Positions 42,136 to 53,711 of a DNA stretch of 64,000 bases are shown piece by piece (position 1 is the first letter of the stretch; each line of letters opens with the position of its first letter). Made by a program: the position numbers and the translations under genes. The notes beneath the pieces were generated by a model. It ran no database searches. It saw only the letters and a program-made list of their open reading frames with translations, and had not been told where the DNA came from. The stretch comes from Okapia johnstoni (taxonomy: Eukaryota; Chordata; Mammalia; Artiodactyla; Giraffidae), in contig CM044310.1 of assembly GCA_024291935.2 (NCBI GenBank), positions 115,764,213 through 115,828,212 on the forward strand, given 5' to 3'.

Positions 42136-42785
42136 AGATGGATGGATGGATGTTTGGAGGATGGATAGAGAAGTGGATGCTGACTAGACAGAGGGATGGA
42201 TGGAAGCTGGATGAATGGATAGACAGATGAATGGATGGAGGGTGGATGGTTGGATGGATGGATGGATGAATAGATGGATGGATGTATGGAGAGATGAACA
42301 GATAGATGGATGGATGGATGAACAGATGGATGGATGGGTGGATGGATGAACAGATGGATGGATGGACAGATGGATGGATGGATGGATGGATGGGTAGATG
42401 GTCAGAAGGATGGATGGGTGGATGAACAGATGGATGGATGAACAGATGGATGGATGGACAGATGGATGGATGGATGGATGGATGGGTAGATGGTCAGATG
42501 GATGGATGGGTGGATGAACAGATGAAGGATGGATGAACAGATGGATGGATGGACAGATGGATGGGTGGATGGATGAACAGATGAATGAGTGGCTGGATGA
42601 ACAGATGGATGGATGGATGGATGAACAGATGGATGGATGGATGGATGAACAGATGGATGGATGGACAGATGGATGGATGGATGGGTAGATGGTCAGATGG
42701 ATGGATGGGTGGATGAACAGATGGATGGATGGGTGGATGAACAGATGGATGGATGGATGGACAGATGGATGGATGGATGGACAAC
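42136..42785 (+). repeat. 650-bp GGAT tetranucleotide array with variant units
   Basis: Mostly GGAT units interspersed with ACAGATGG, GATGAACAGATGG and GGTAGATGGTCAGA variants that recur in blocks (for example near 42390-42425, 42480-42515 and 42680-42715). Minus-strand translations give Ile/His/Pro/Ser repeats that are not genes. Confidence 0.95.
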
Positions 42786-44072
42786 CAGGTGAATGATTGT
42801 ACAATCCTATTCCTCCCAATGCCCACCCATCCCCCAGCAGCTGGCACTGGGTTTCCACTCTCTCCTTCCCAACCCCTTCCAAGTCTCTTCCCTGTTCCCA
42901 GATGCCGAAGTGCCCCCAACTCCATTTCTGTTTGACCAGTGATCTCCATTCCTGCCCCTCCCCTCCTGTCTCTGGGTAAGATGCTATTCTGGTGTCTTCT
43001 GGTTCCTCTTGCCACCTCCGTAGGAGTCTGGGCCCCTCACCCTCTATGATCAGGCCTTGCACCTCCCCATCCCCATGTTCTGAAGGGACTCAACCAACTC
43101 CTCCGTGTAGCACTGCGACCCATCACCCATTCCCTGTCACTTGTGACATTTCACACACTCCATCCACAGCATTTATCAAACATCCTACCACATTCTAGGA
43201 GCTCCCCCAGGCACCTCTCTTGGGCTACAATGGGGGACAGACAGATAACCAGCCCTGTCTTCATGGAGTTGACAGCCGGAGGAGGAGACAGTCAGCAGAC
43301 CAAAGACCACTGAGGCTGTCAGGTGGTGATGAGCGCTACTTGGGAAAAAGCAAAACAGGAAGGTGAGGGGGGAGGTGGAGAGGTTGGTGGGCAAACTCTG
43401 AGGAGGTGAGACCAGGCAGACTTGGATAAAGGAAGGCACTGAAGCTCCCAGGTGTCTGAGGAAGAGCATGTCAGACAAGGGAAGAGCAAGTGCAAAGGCC
43501 CTGGGGTGGAAACGTTTTCTGTGTCCCTGGGACCCCTCGTGCTGCTGGTCCCTTGCCCACTCAGCCGCAGCCTCCAGGCCTGCCTTCTCCCTTAAACACG
43601 TTCCTTGAAACTTTATGGGGTCTTCCTGGATTTCCTGGTCCCCCAGGGCTGCGCCCCCAAGGTTTCCCCACCCACAGTGTCCTTCAAGGATCAGGGCGTT
43701 CTATTTCCCCTAGACTCTCTCTCTCTTCCGGAACTTGAGACTTCTAGCTGGCATGGGTGCCCTCCCCCTCTGGTTCTGTGGGGGCCCTGGGGACAGGGTT
43801 CAGCAGAGGTTCCCGTGGGAAGGGCAGGGCAAGGTTGTCACCCCTTCAGAGCTAAGAACAAAGGGTGACTGAAGGCAGAACAAAGGCCAGGCAGTTCAGG
43901 CCCGAGGGCCAAGCAGGATGTCTCGCTCAACCCCCTACCATCCTGATGTGGGAAATCCACTCGGCCCCAGACCAGGAGAGAGAAGGCCCTCTCGATTTCC
44001 TTCCTCCCTTTGAGGGAGCCCTTTTCACAGATGGGAACCTCAAGGTTGATACTGAAAGTGGATGAGGCGTGG
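42786..44072. other. Intergenic segment, partly L2-like
   Basis: About 43200-43510 reads as an antisense L2/MIR-type repeat (GTCTTCATGGAGTTGACAGC, AGTGCAAAGGCCCTGGGGTG). The remainder is CT-rich with no recognised gene. Confidence 0.5.
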
Positions 44073-44195
44073 GAATTCCCCGGCGGTCCAGTGGTTAGGA
44101 TTCTGTGTTTTCACTGCCGAGGGCAGAGGTTCAGAGCCTGGTCAGGGAACTGAAATCCCGCGAGCCACATGGCATGCGCCCCCACCCCAAGTGGC
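44073..44195 (+). repeat. CHR-type SINE
   Basis: GGAATTCCCCGGCGGTCCAG head, GGTCAGGGAACTGAAATCCC body. Confidence 0.87.
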
Positions 44196-44499
44196 TGAGG
44201 CAGGATTTGAAATCAGTTGAGGTGGCTCCCCATTTCACAGCATCCTAGAGATGGGCCTTTGGGCAGAAAAACTGAGAGGGTGTGACGCCCCAGGACATGT
44301 GTCTTCTGCCTGTTTTCAGAGTGAGGGTGTGCAATGCTGGGTGACCTTGGGCAAGTCACTCCAACTCTCTGAGCTCCCTGCTGCATCTATTACTTGTCCC
44401 ACATGCAAAACATGGGAGACTGTAATTGGTCAGTAAAGAGAGGGCTTCCCCCAACCTGCCCAGTTTTCAAATCTTCACTGAATTTGTTACCAAATCGCT

Positions 44500-44627
44500 T
44501 CTGTTTTATGTTTTGATTTTTTGGTCACGAGGCATGTGGGATCTTAGTTCCCTGAGCAGAGCTGGAACCCGCACCCCCTGCATTGAAAGGGGAAGTCTTA
44601 CCCACTGGAAGGCCAGGGAATTCCCAG
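44500..44627 (-). repeat. CHR-type SINE
   Basis: GAGGCATGTGGGATCTTAGT body and AAGGCCAGGGAATTCCC end. Confidence 0.86.
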
Positions 44628-45960
44628 TTGAGTTTTAAATGATGGTATTTTTGTGTTTACTCATCCAACCAAAATTTCTCTGGCACATACTAGACAGATG
44701 AGAAGAAATTTCTAGAACAATACTGCAAAAACGTTCATGGTGTTTGTCTCTGAGGGTTGAAGGAGGGTCCAAAGGATCCCTATTTTGTTTCTGGACTTAG
44801 TGGCTCAGATAATTTTTTTTTTTTTAAAGGTACTTTTGTAAAAAGAAGCCATCTCTGGTGAGGAGACTCGGCGTCTCAGCCAGACGCCAAGTCTCTGAGG
44901 GGTCTGGAGACCAGTGGGTGGGGAGGAGCCGGGTTTGGGAGGGACAGAGCCGAAGGGGGACGTGGGCTTTGCAGAGCCTCCTATGTGTCAGCTACTTTAA
45001 GAAGCATTTGAGAAATGTCTCATGCGGTCCTCACAACAGCCTGATGACATGCATATCACTTACAGGGCGGCGGGGGATGGGGGCACGCGGGGGACTGACG
45101 CCCAGGGGGCTGATGAGACTGGTTTCACGCTGCACAGCTGGGAGGTGTTGGAGCTGAGAGTCAGACCAGGAGCTCTGAGCTTCAACTCCCCCACCAAAAA
45201 GCTCTGGCCGTCATCTGCTGCATCTCTGTATCTCTTTGTGTCTCTCACTATCTCTGAGCCTCCGTGTTTCTCGCTTCCCCTCGGCTTCTCCCTGTCTCTG
45301 TCTCTCTCCGTGTGTCTCTGCCTCTCTCCCTCGGTCTCTCTGTGTCTCTTGTTGTCTCTGACCCTGTCTCGGTGGCCTCTCCCTCTCTCCCTGCGGCCCT
45401 GGTCACATCTCAGTCTGTTTCTCTGTGTGCCCCTTGCAAATGGCAGCCCGCGAGGGCAGTTTCTGTCTGTCTGGTTCACAGTGGCATCCCAACCCTTCCA
45501 ACAGCGCCTGGCAGACAGGAGGCGCTCAATAAATATTTCTTGAATGAATAAAGGCATGAAGGAATGAATGAACTCTCTGAGATGGGGCTAGCTCCTTGAT
45601 CAGATGAGCAAACTGAGGTTCCGTAGGGTCACAGGCGTGCCCCGAGCCACCAGCACAGAGGGTTCTGGTGTGGCATTGTCTGTGACCCCCTGGACTTTGT
45701 CCCCAGACACTGGCGAGGTGCCCAGGAGGTGCCCGTCACCCCTCCTCTCCACCCTCAGAGAAGGGTGGCTCCTTCCTGGCCTCTCCCCGCTGTTGGAGGC
45801 GTGGGTAGCAGCTGGGAGAACCGGCTGGATGTGGCCCCTCCCCTTGGGCGTGGAGGTAGGCACCTGGCGGGTCCCCGGGTGGCAGACGCCACCGCTGCAC
45901 ACACCTGGTCCCCGTGCCGTCTGCTCCCAGTGCGTCCTCCTCTCCCCAGCCTCGCCCGCC
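44628..45960. other. SULT2B1 upstream region
   Basis: An MIR-like piece lies at about 45000-45180, a TCTCTG-rich tract at about 45215-45430 and an L2 tail at about 45490-45570 (GGCGCTCAATAAATATTTCT). GC content and CpG rise from about 45720 toward the SULT2B1 start; promoter and 5' UTR should lie here, but no TATA box or transcription start is evident. Confidence 0.55.
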
Positions 45961-45964
45961 TGCC

Positions 45965-46023
45965 ATGGGTGAGCCTGCCGAGCCCGGGAACCAGGCTGAG
46001 TGGAACCCCTATGAGAAAATCAG
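45965..46023 (+). CDS. SULT2B1: SULT2B1 coding exon 1 (2B1b-type N terminus)
   Basis: SULT2B1 is the cytosolic sulfotransferase that moves sulfate from PAPS to cholesterol and other 3-beta-hydroxysteroids; the b isoform has the extended N terminus needed for cholesterol. The exon encodes MGEPAEPGNQAEWNPYEKI and ends AG|GTGAGG in phase 2. The human 2B1b N terminus, as I recall it, starts MDGPAEP, has W-x-x-YE at the same spacing and ends EIS with its Ser split at this junction. The ATG sits in a strong Kozak context (CTGCCATGG). Exon 2 (QKLPGEYF region) was not found before base 64000. Identity rests on 20 residues, the phase and synteny with LMTK3. Confidence 0.82.
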
Positions 46024-46579
46024 GTGAGGCCCAGGCCCGTGGGCAGTGCGCGGGGAGCCCCCTGGAGAAGGTGGCCTGAGGGGAAGAGCCAGGGGCCTCT
46101 GCAGAGGAGGCCCAGGCCTCCCGGAGCTTACGAACTGGCCGGGCTGGGGCTGGCACGTCCGCCCTGGGGTGCGGGTCCCTCCTGCGAGGGGATTCGAGGA
46201 CCCAGGCAGTGCTGAGCCACCTGTTGAGATGCTTGGGGTGTCCTGTCCCTCTCGGGACCTCAGGTTCCCTGTGTGTCATGTAAGACCGGAGGAGAGCAGG
46301 GGCTGGGTGCGCCGTTGTTGCCAGGGAAACAGGAGGGCCTGTTGTCCCTGCTTTCCTCCTAGACACCCCCACCCCCAGAAGCCCTTCACGTGGAGGTGCT
46401 TTCCCTCCGGGGGGCTCTGCTTTGTTTGGGGGAGGATGGAAGAGCAGAGGTGAGCCGGGCTTGGATACAGATACAGCTGAGTCCCCGAGTCTGAGGCTGT
46501 GTCCTGAGGGACTTGGGGGCCCAGAGGAGGGGCCTCAGACTCCTCCTGGGGGTGCTTAGGTCAGAGCTCTTAGCACTTT

Positions 46580-46860
46580 GGAAGCCTGACTCCTGTGTTG
46601 CCAGGCATGACTCAGACAATTTTTATAGTCCCCCACTTTCCAGATGGGGAGACTGAGGCTGAGAGGGAAAGTAATGGGACCATGATTATTACGCAGCCAG
46701 AAGCAAACTGAATCCCGTCCATCTAACCCTCTCCTCAAGGGCCTCGGTGATACCCCTTCCTCAGAGGAGAAAGTGGAGGCTCAGAGAGGGCAGGCAGCCT
46801 GCCCAAGATCACACAGCGAGCTGTTTAGATGATCCCAACCCTCGATATCTTGCACTCTGC
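46580..46860 (+). repeat. MIR-type sequences
   Basis: TCCAGATGGGGAGACTGAGG and, after an intervening piece, GGAGGCTCAGAGAGGGCAG with GCCCAAGATCACACAGCGAG: two MIR cores close together. Confidence 0.7.
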
Positions 46861-47269
46861 CAGGCAAGTCTCTCTCTCCTGGCCTCTGGAGCCCTCTAGC
46901 CACCCCTGGCTTTACTGTTTCAGGTTCTTCCTCTCCCCTCCCTCACCCTTGTGTCCCCATTTCCCCCAAACTCCAGAGATTGTAGTAGTTGAGTTCCGAT
47001 AGTTGTGTGACACAGACAAGCCTCACGACATCTCTGGACCTCTCGGACTGAGAGTGGCCACCAGGCAGTTTCCAGCTCTGTTTGAGGAAACCTCCAGCAT
47101 TCTCTCTTCTGCATTCATTTCTCCGGGTCCTCTGGGTTCTGCAGTTTCTGCCTCTTGAGATAAATAGGTTCCCCTTCTGGATTCTCATATCTGGAAGACT
47201 TTCCTCCCACCAGGCCCTGGCAGCCCCCTTCTACTTTGCTCCCACACAGCCAGTTGATCATACAGTCCC

Positions 47270-48420
47270 CAGCCTTTTCTCAGTGAGTGAACTTGACCCA
47301 GTCATTTGTCCTCTCCCAGCCTCAGTTTCCTCATCTGTGAAATGGGGGTACCTAACCCTCACCTATGACACACTTACAGACCTGAATCTGCAACTCCTTG
47401 GGAAGTGGCCTTAGGACTGAAAATCTTCTTTTCCACGAGCTTCTGGAATCCCGTGGACCAGAAGAATGCTTTTCACGAGGGCCCTCACCATCCTTTTTGG
47501 ACCTCCCGCTGCAGACCCCTCAGACACACGACATCCCCAGTGTTGGGTGGGAAGTCAGTGGCTCCCCCACAACTACCCCCCTCCCAGGCTGTCATCTCAG
47601 GGTTGGCCCCCATCAGTCCCCAGGCCAGACACCATGCCCCGCCATCATCCTTCTCTTTTCCTTCCTCTCCCTCCCACGTCCCATCACTCCCCAGCCCTGC
47701 TCTCCTGTTCCCTGACTGTCTCCATTTGCATGGCCCCAGCTCTGACCTCATCTGCCCCTCAAGCCTAGCCCCGGCCTCCCTGCCTCTAGTCTTTCCCAGA
47801 GCTCCCCCCCCTCACTCCTCCCAGTCCTAAGGCCCTCCAGAGCCCAGCACCCTGGCCTCTCCAGGACGGTCCCCACCCTCACTTGCACTCCATCTACCCC
47901 AGCATTTCAAATTCCCTGCTTACACCTCACTCTTCCCTGCCCCAGTGCCTTTGCATATACGGTTTCCTATGAAGAGATTCCCAGGGAAGTCTTTTATCTC
48001 TACACCTACCCGCTGACCATTGCCCCAGCTCAAGCGCCTTTCTTGAATCCCTAGCACCCACAGCAATGGTTTCCAAAAGCTTTATAAGACACAGATTCCT
48101 TTGTCCAGGAGAAATCTTATGTCCAAGCCGAAATACATAATAGAGATCAAAATGGAGCTGCTCTGGCTTAAAATGGGGCAGTGAGGCTGGGGTCCTGCTG
48201 CTGCCCATGCTCCCTCTGTGAGAGTGCCTCTCCGCACACACCTCTTCCCCAGCTCCATCCTCCACCTTCCTGGCTGCCTGGGCCTCACCTGACAATTTCC
48301 ACATCCTGTCTGACCCAGATCTCACACCTTCAGGCCTTTGCTCCTGGAATGACCTTGCTCCTTCATGTGGCAAAATCCTCACCCAATTTAAGAATTTTGG
48401 CCCCCATAGGTAGGTTTCCT
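47270..48420 (+). repeat. Old MIR and L2-like sequence
   Basis: MIR-type CCTCAGTTTCCTCATCTGTG near 47320, then a CT-rich stretch with L2-like CCCCAGTGCCTTTGCATATA near 47940 and a second L2-like CAGGCCTTTGCTCCTGGAAT near 48330. Confidence 0.55.
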
Positions 48421-48839
48421 GATCATACTTCTGGCTTCAAACATGTGCCATGGTACTCAAAGGTGGACCTGTCCAGAGACAAGGACAGAGTTGGGACCAC
48501 CTCTGCTGTCCTCTGCTGGGGGGCGGGGGCGCTGCGAAGGCTCTGAGAATGATGTCAAGGAATGAATGGAGGAGAGACGGGGCAAGCTTGGAGCTGGTGC
48601 TGGCAGGATGACTCAGGGTTGGAAGACAGGTGAGGAGGGGCGGGGCATGCAGGGGAGGAGACTGGAGAAAAAGGACAGTGGCTGTTGGAAGTTGAAAGAC
48701 ATGAATGACTTTCAATGTCTCGGGTGAGAAGTGACTCCCAGGAACTGACTATAGCCCACTTCCATTTTTAAGCTTCCCCCTCTCCCAAGCCAGGAAAGCT
48801 ATGCTGTGTATCATTTTTTGAATACAGGCATAACAATTG

Positions 48840-48990
48840 ACTGGGACTTCCCTGGCGTTCACTGGTTAAGATTCCTCGCTTCTAAGTCAAGGGATGTAGG
48901 TTCGATCCCTGATTGGGGAACTAAGATTTCACATGCTGCACAGGGTGACCAAAACCCCAAACAAACAAAACACACAGTAGTTTTTTAAAA
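48840..48990 (+). repeat. CHR-type SINE
   Basis: GGGACTTCCCTGGCGTTCAC head, GGTTCGATCCCTGATTGG body and an A-rich tail. Confidence 0.88.
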
Positions 48991-49089
48991 AAAAATCCAA
49001 TTAAAAAAAAATGACTGATAAGGATTTAATTTAGGATGGTTGAAGGGGGAGGCCAATGGTACAAGGAGGAGCCCAGAGGCATACTGCTT

Positions 49090-49300
49090 GGAATGTTCCA
49101 GTGGCTCAGATGATAAAGAATCCGCCTGCAATGCAGGAGACCCAGGTTCAATCCCTGGGTCAGGAAGATCCCCTGGAGAAGGAAACGGCAACCCACTCCA
49201 GTATTCTTGCCTGGAGAATCCCATGGACAGAAGAGCCTGGCGGGCTATAGTCCGTGGGGTCGAAAAGAGTCGGACACCACTGAGTAACTAACACATACAC
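49090..49300 (+). repeat. Bov-tA SINE
   Basis: CAGTGGCTCAGATGATAAAG head, CACTCCAGTATTCTTGCCTG body and a CA-rich 3' tail. Confidence 0.92.
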
Positions 49301-49529
49301 ATACACACACATTACAAATTATGATTTAGAAATGTTATATGTGTTCCATGGAGACTTGTAGGTATCCAGCGGACTAGAAAGGGCTAGTAAGTGCAAAACT
49401 AAAATTTTAAGAGGAAGAAGTTAGGAGCAAGAGGTAAGCAAAACTCAGGCAGTTATGCTAAGTTTCAGGAAGCAAAGATGATGCAGAGACAAGCCCAGAG
49501 GATGGTAATCCCTAGAGAATCTTTTTAAT

Positions 49530-49725
49530 ATCACTTTACTGAGTGTCTTCCACCCATTATCTCATTTAATCCACAACAACAAGTTGAGATTAAGCCAGGT
49601 GAATGATTAACTATGATCATTCTATTTATGATGAAGGCCACTGAGGCCCAGAGAGGTTGAGTGACTTGTCCAGGGTTACACAGCTGTCAAGCAAGATGTA
49701 GTCAGGACGTGAACCTGGAAAGCCT
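49530..49725 (+). repeat. MIR
   Basis: CACTTTACTGAGTGTCTTCC, then GAGGCCCAGAGAGGTTGAG and CAGGGTTACACAGCTGTCAA. Confidence 0.75.
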
Positions 49726-50185
49726 GACTCTATCACACCCTGGAAGGGGTGGGCAGATACGAAAGCAATTTGGGAATAAGCAAGATGAGGAAGCAGGTGG
49801 ATCTGCGAAACAGCCCTGCCCAGACGGGAGGCTTAGTAGATGTAGTGTACTCTCTGCTGCATTTCCTGGAAAATGCTGTGCGCTGGGCTGCACCTTGACC
49901 AGCCCTTTTCCAAGAAGGTCAAGGCTGGAAGCCTCTTGGGCTTTTGGACCTGTGCTTGCTGCACCCCTCCCCTCCCCGCCTCCCTCTGATCTTGGAGAAC
50001 CCAGAGCAAGGTCCTTTCAAATCTCACCCTCTGAGGTCATCAACCCAGGTTTTACAGCCCCGGCTCCTCCTTCCTTGGAGAGGGCCAAGCTACTTGGATG
50101 ATTTTAGGGCTTCAGCCCTGTCAGTCACCGAGCTGCTTTTCCCAAGGGGAAGGGGGCCATTAAAACTAAAGGCAATAAACAGGGA

Positions 50186-50310
50186 AACTTCCCTGATGGT
50201 CCAGTGGTTGAGACTCTGTGCTTCCACTGCAGGGGGCCGGGGTTCGATCCCTGGTCTCTGGAACTGAGATCCCACATGCTGTGCAGTACAGCCCTCCCGC
50301 CCCCAAAATT
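50186..50310 (+). repeat. CHR-type SINE
   Basis: AACTTCCCTGATGGTCCAGT head and GGTTCGATCCCTGGTCTC body. The flanks repeat AAAGGCAATAAACA / AAAGGCAGTAAACA. Confidence 0.9.
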
Positions 50311-50743
50311 TTAAAGGCAGTAAACACGTAATCAAACCTTGAACTTGTTGCCTGGGTGGAATTTGCACAGGCAGAGAGGAGGTGGGGTTCTGGACCTCCA
50401 TGAATAAATCAGATGCCCTGAGGAGAACTAGAGAAAGATGCTCACAGCCCCTAGCTCCTACCTTCCCTTCTCCCCACCACCCACTGCAAAGGATGCAGGG
50501 GAGGGAAGGAAGTGTTTCGGTCTCTACTTGCTCTCTAGAGGCCAGGGAGGGGGCAATGTGAGGTGTGCCTGCAACCCACCTGTGGCTGCGGTCCTTCGTA
50601 GGGATCAGGAAGTGGGAGCATCCAGGCCCCACTTGGAAAGAATCAGAGAAGCCCAGTTTGCCGAAGGTAGGCTCTAGGCGAGGCAGAGTGGGCCCTGGTG
50701 GACCATCAGTGGCATCAAGCGCCAAAACAAGAAGGGAGACCCT

Positions 50744-50916
50744 GAGGACTTCCCTGGTGGTCCAGTGACTAAGACTCCCAATGCAGGGGACCTGGGTTCG
50801 ATCCCTGGTCAGGGAACTCGATCCCACATGCCGCAACTGAGTTTGCATGCTGCAGCTAAAGCTTCTGCGTGCTACAACTAAGACCCAGAACAGCCAAAAA
50901 AAAAAAAAAAAAACAG
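50744..50916 (+). repeat. CHR-type SINE
   Basis: GGACTTCCCTGGTGGTCCAG head and a long poly-A tail; appears young. Confidence 0.92.
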
Positions 50917-51289
50917 GCCCTTGTCTCGCTGGGAGGTCTGAATCAGAGGGCCTAACAGAGGCGTGGCCAGCTACTCGTGGGGGTACCTGGACCAGTGCCC
51001 CTGAGGACTCTGCCCTCGCAGACAAGAATGCCTGTGTCAGGAGTCATGCAGCCCGCAGGAAGACAGTCCTGAGTTCAAATCCGGCCCCTGTCACCCACCA
51101 GATGGGACCCACTGGGCACACAGGATCCTCCTAGGAGTTCCACATCCATGAAATGGGTGATGTCCCGGGACAGGCCAGACTCGCCGTTCTGTGCTGAGTC
51201 AGGGATCACGGGGTTTTCCTTCCTCCTTCTTGTATTCCTGTGACCACTTCTGAGGCAGGAGACCGGGTGCCAAAAAGGGTGGGGACAGG

Positions 51290-51475
51290 GTGAAAGATGT
51301 TAATAATTATGACCTTCCTAAGCACTGGCCACGCACCAGGCTTGTGCTCAGAGCTTTGTGTGGGTGAACCTTTCCCATTTTCACAACAGCCCTGTGAGGG
51401 TGGTGGTGTTAGGGTTCCCATTTGACAGATGGGAAAACTGAGGCCCCAGAGAGGACTCGTACATCTTGGATTTGT
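51290..51475 (+). repeat. MIR
   Basis: CACGCACCAGGCTTGTGCTC, GACAGATGGGAAAACTGAGG in MIR order. Confidence 0.75.
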
Positions 51476-51699
51476 TCCAGAGATATTGCTCTTTATCTCC
51501 ATGCTAGAAAAAGAGATCAGAGGGGGGCCTTGAGCTAGAGGGAGGGGCTACCCCTCTATGGACGGCACCTTGGGAGGGGGGCTGGTCCACCTCAAATAGG
51601 GTCAATGAGTCTGTGGTCTGACCACCCTCCAGGCCAACACTGCCCATAGATACATAACCCGAGCTCCTTTGGTAAACCTTTTCTTAGTCCTACAAAAAA

Positions 51700-52030
51700 A
51701 AAAAAGTGAAAGAAACAGGTGAAATTAATTTTAAGTATGTGTGCTGTGTGTGTCGCTTCGGTTGTGTCCAGCTCTTTGTGACCCCATGGATTGTAGCCTT
51801 CCAGGCTCCTCTATCCGTGGAATTCTCCAGGCAAGAATACTGGAGTGAGTTGCCATGCTTTCCTCCAGGGGATCTTCCCTATCCAGGGATCAAACCTGCA
51901 TCTCTTATGTCTCCTGCCTTTGCAGGAGGGTTCTTTACCGCTAGCACCACCTGGGAAACCCAATTTTAAGTATACATTTTATTTAACCCAATATACTTGA
52001 AATATTATTAGCCTTTAGGCTGAAGGCACA
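51700..52030 (-). repeat. hAT-type DNA transposon relic interrupted by Bov-tA
   Basis: AAACAGGTGAAATTAATTTT and TTTTATTTAACCCAATATAC are adjacent in the element's consensus and are separated here by a SINE. Confidence 0.65.
51739..51961 (-). repeat. Bov-tA SINE with 12-bp target duplication
   Basis: Perfect AATTTTAAGTAT at 51727-51738 and 51962-51973. Confidence 0.94.
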
Positions 52031-52429
52031 ACACATGCAGAGTTCCAGTGGTGTGGTGGAGCATGAAGTGTGTAGGGAACAAATTGAACTTGAAGCTGGG
52101 AGCAGAATAACCCTGGCTGTGCTGGTGTGGGGACCCAGTGGAAGTGGGGTAGCGCGGGTCAACGAGCCCACAAAGAATCTGCTGGGCTTCGAAGGACAGA
52201 GCCAGGGATGCAGTACAAAGAATGCTGAGATTTTGAAGAGAGTGATCCACAGATAGAGCTAGATCGTCCTCTATCACCATCATCAAAGTAATAATCAAAA
52301 AGTCGTTGAAAAGTATGTAGAGATTTTAAATGTGTAAGGATAGCCAAGGGAAGAAAAAAAGGAATGAGGAGGAAGAACTGACCTTATCAGATTTCAAAAT
52401 CTATCGTTACTATAATCCAAACAGTATGA

Positions 52430-53135
52430 TGCCCTAGCAATTCCGATGCTACTAAATAAGTAGCCCAAGAGAAATGAGAATGCAGGTTCCACACGAAGGC
52501 AAAGGATGGTCACAGTGGGTTTATGGGCACTAACCAAAGCTGGAAACAGCCATGAACAGTAGAAGGGGCAACACGCCGTAATCCATTCATACCGTCAAAT
52601 TCTACTCAGCCATAAAAAGGAACAAACTCTATATGTAATGTACATTTATGTTTATACAAGGATGCATGTCAAAGAGTATTATGTTAAGCAAAGTCAGATG
52701 CCAATGAGTTGGCTCTTCACATCAGGTGGCCAAAGTATTACAGTTTCAACTTCAGCGTGAGTCCTTCCAATCATTGGAAAAGACCCTGATGCTGGGAAAG
52801 ATTCAAGGCGAAAGGAGATGCGGGCGGCAGAGGAAGGGATGATTAGATAGCATCACCAACTCAATGGACCTGGATTTGAGCGAACTCTGGGAGACAGTGA
52901 AGGACAGGGAAGCCTGGCGTGCTGCAGTCCATGGGGTTGCAAAGAGTCGGACACAACTGAGCAACTGAACAACTGCAACAAAAGTCAGATGCCAGAGTAC
53001 TTTCTGTAAGTTGTTAGCTCTAGAAGGTCCAAGACAAGCCGAGCCAATTTATGATGGGAAAACTCAGAACACTGGTAGCCTCAAGGTGGGGGTTAATTGG
53101 GAAGAGGAAATTTTCTGGGGTGATGAACTATTCTG
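52430..53135 (+). repeat. Old L1 3' region hosting a BovB
   Basis: AGAAATGAGAATGCAGGTTC, ACTCAGCCATAAAAAGGAAC and GATGCATGTCAAAGAGTATT, resuming after the BovB. Confidence 0.65.
52704..52980 (+). mobile_element. BovB insertion with 5' inversion, 14-bp target duplication
   Basis: AAAGTCAGATGCCA at 52690-52703 and 52981-52994, perfect. About 52704-52770 is BovB in reverse (TCAGGTGGCCAAAGTATTAC). From about 52770 it is forward (CATTGGAAAAGACCCTGATG) to the BovB terminus. The two parts are neighbours in the consensus. Confidence 0.93.
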
Positions 53136-53143
53136 TATCATAA

Positions 53144-53278
53144 TAATGGGACTTTTCTGGTGGTCTAGTGGTTAAGACTGTGCTTCCAGTGCAGGGGGTG
53201 TGGGTTCAATCTCTGGTCAGGGAACTAAGATCCCACGTACTATACTGCACAGCATGGCCAAAAAAAAATTTTTTTAAG
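53144..53278 (+). repeat. CHR-type SINE
   Basis: GGGACTTTTCTGGTGGTCTA head and GCATGGCCAAAAAAAAATTT end. Confidence 0.88.
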
Positions 53279-53711
53279 TGTATTGTGATAGAGATTTAGA
53301 TTACTTGGAGGTATTATGCATTTGTCAAAACTCAGTTAAAATGAAGAGGTTTTGAGAAACAAAATCATTTGTTTCTAAGTGGGGGAATTGCCTGTGATAT
53401 TTATTTTCTTCTCTGTTATTTTTTATATCTTCCAAATGTCCTATATACGTTATTTTTCGTGAGCAGAAAAATAATGATTCCAAAACTTTAGGTGATAATA
53501 ATTTCCATATTCATTAAAATAATTGAAAACATGAAAAAGCAAATTAGGAGTTTTCCTCAACAGGAAAATAACGTCTAAAAGGTGGAAATGGGATGTCTGT
53601 CTTGCAGCTATGAAAAATGTTTTTTATTGAATGAAAGATTCTTTAAATTCTATAATTTTCAAAACTTTCACACACAATTTCATAAAATCCCATAATAACT
53701 CTTTTATAATT

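Noticed and set aside
42136..42785. CRISPR-like regular spacing
   Set aside because: The unit is 4 bp with point variants, there are no unique spacers, and the genome is a mammal.
42184..43062. 292-codon minus-strand frame of Ile/His/Pro/Ser repeats
   Set aside because: It is simply the translation of the GGAT array.
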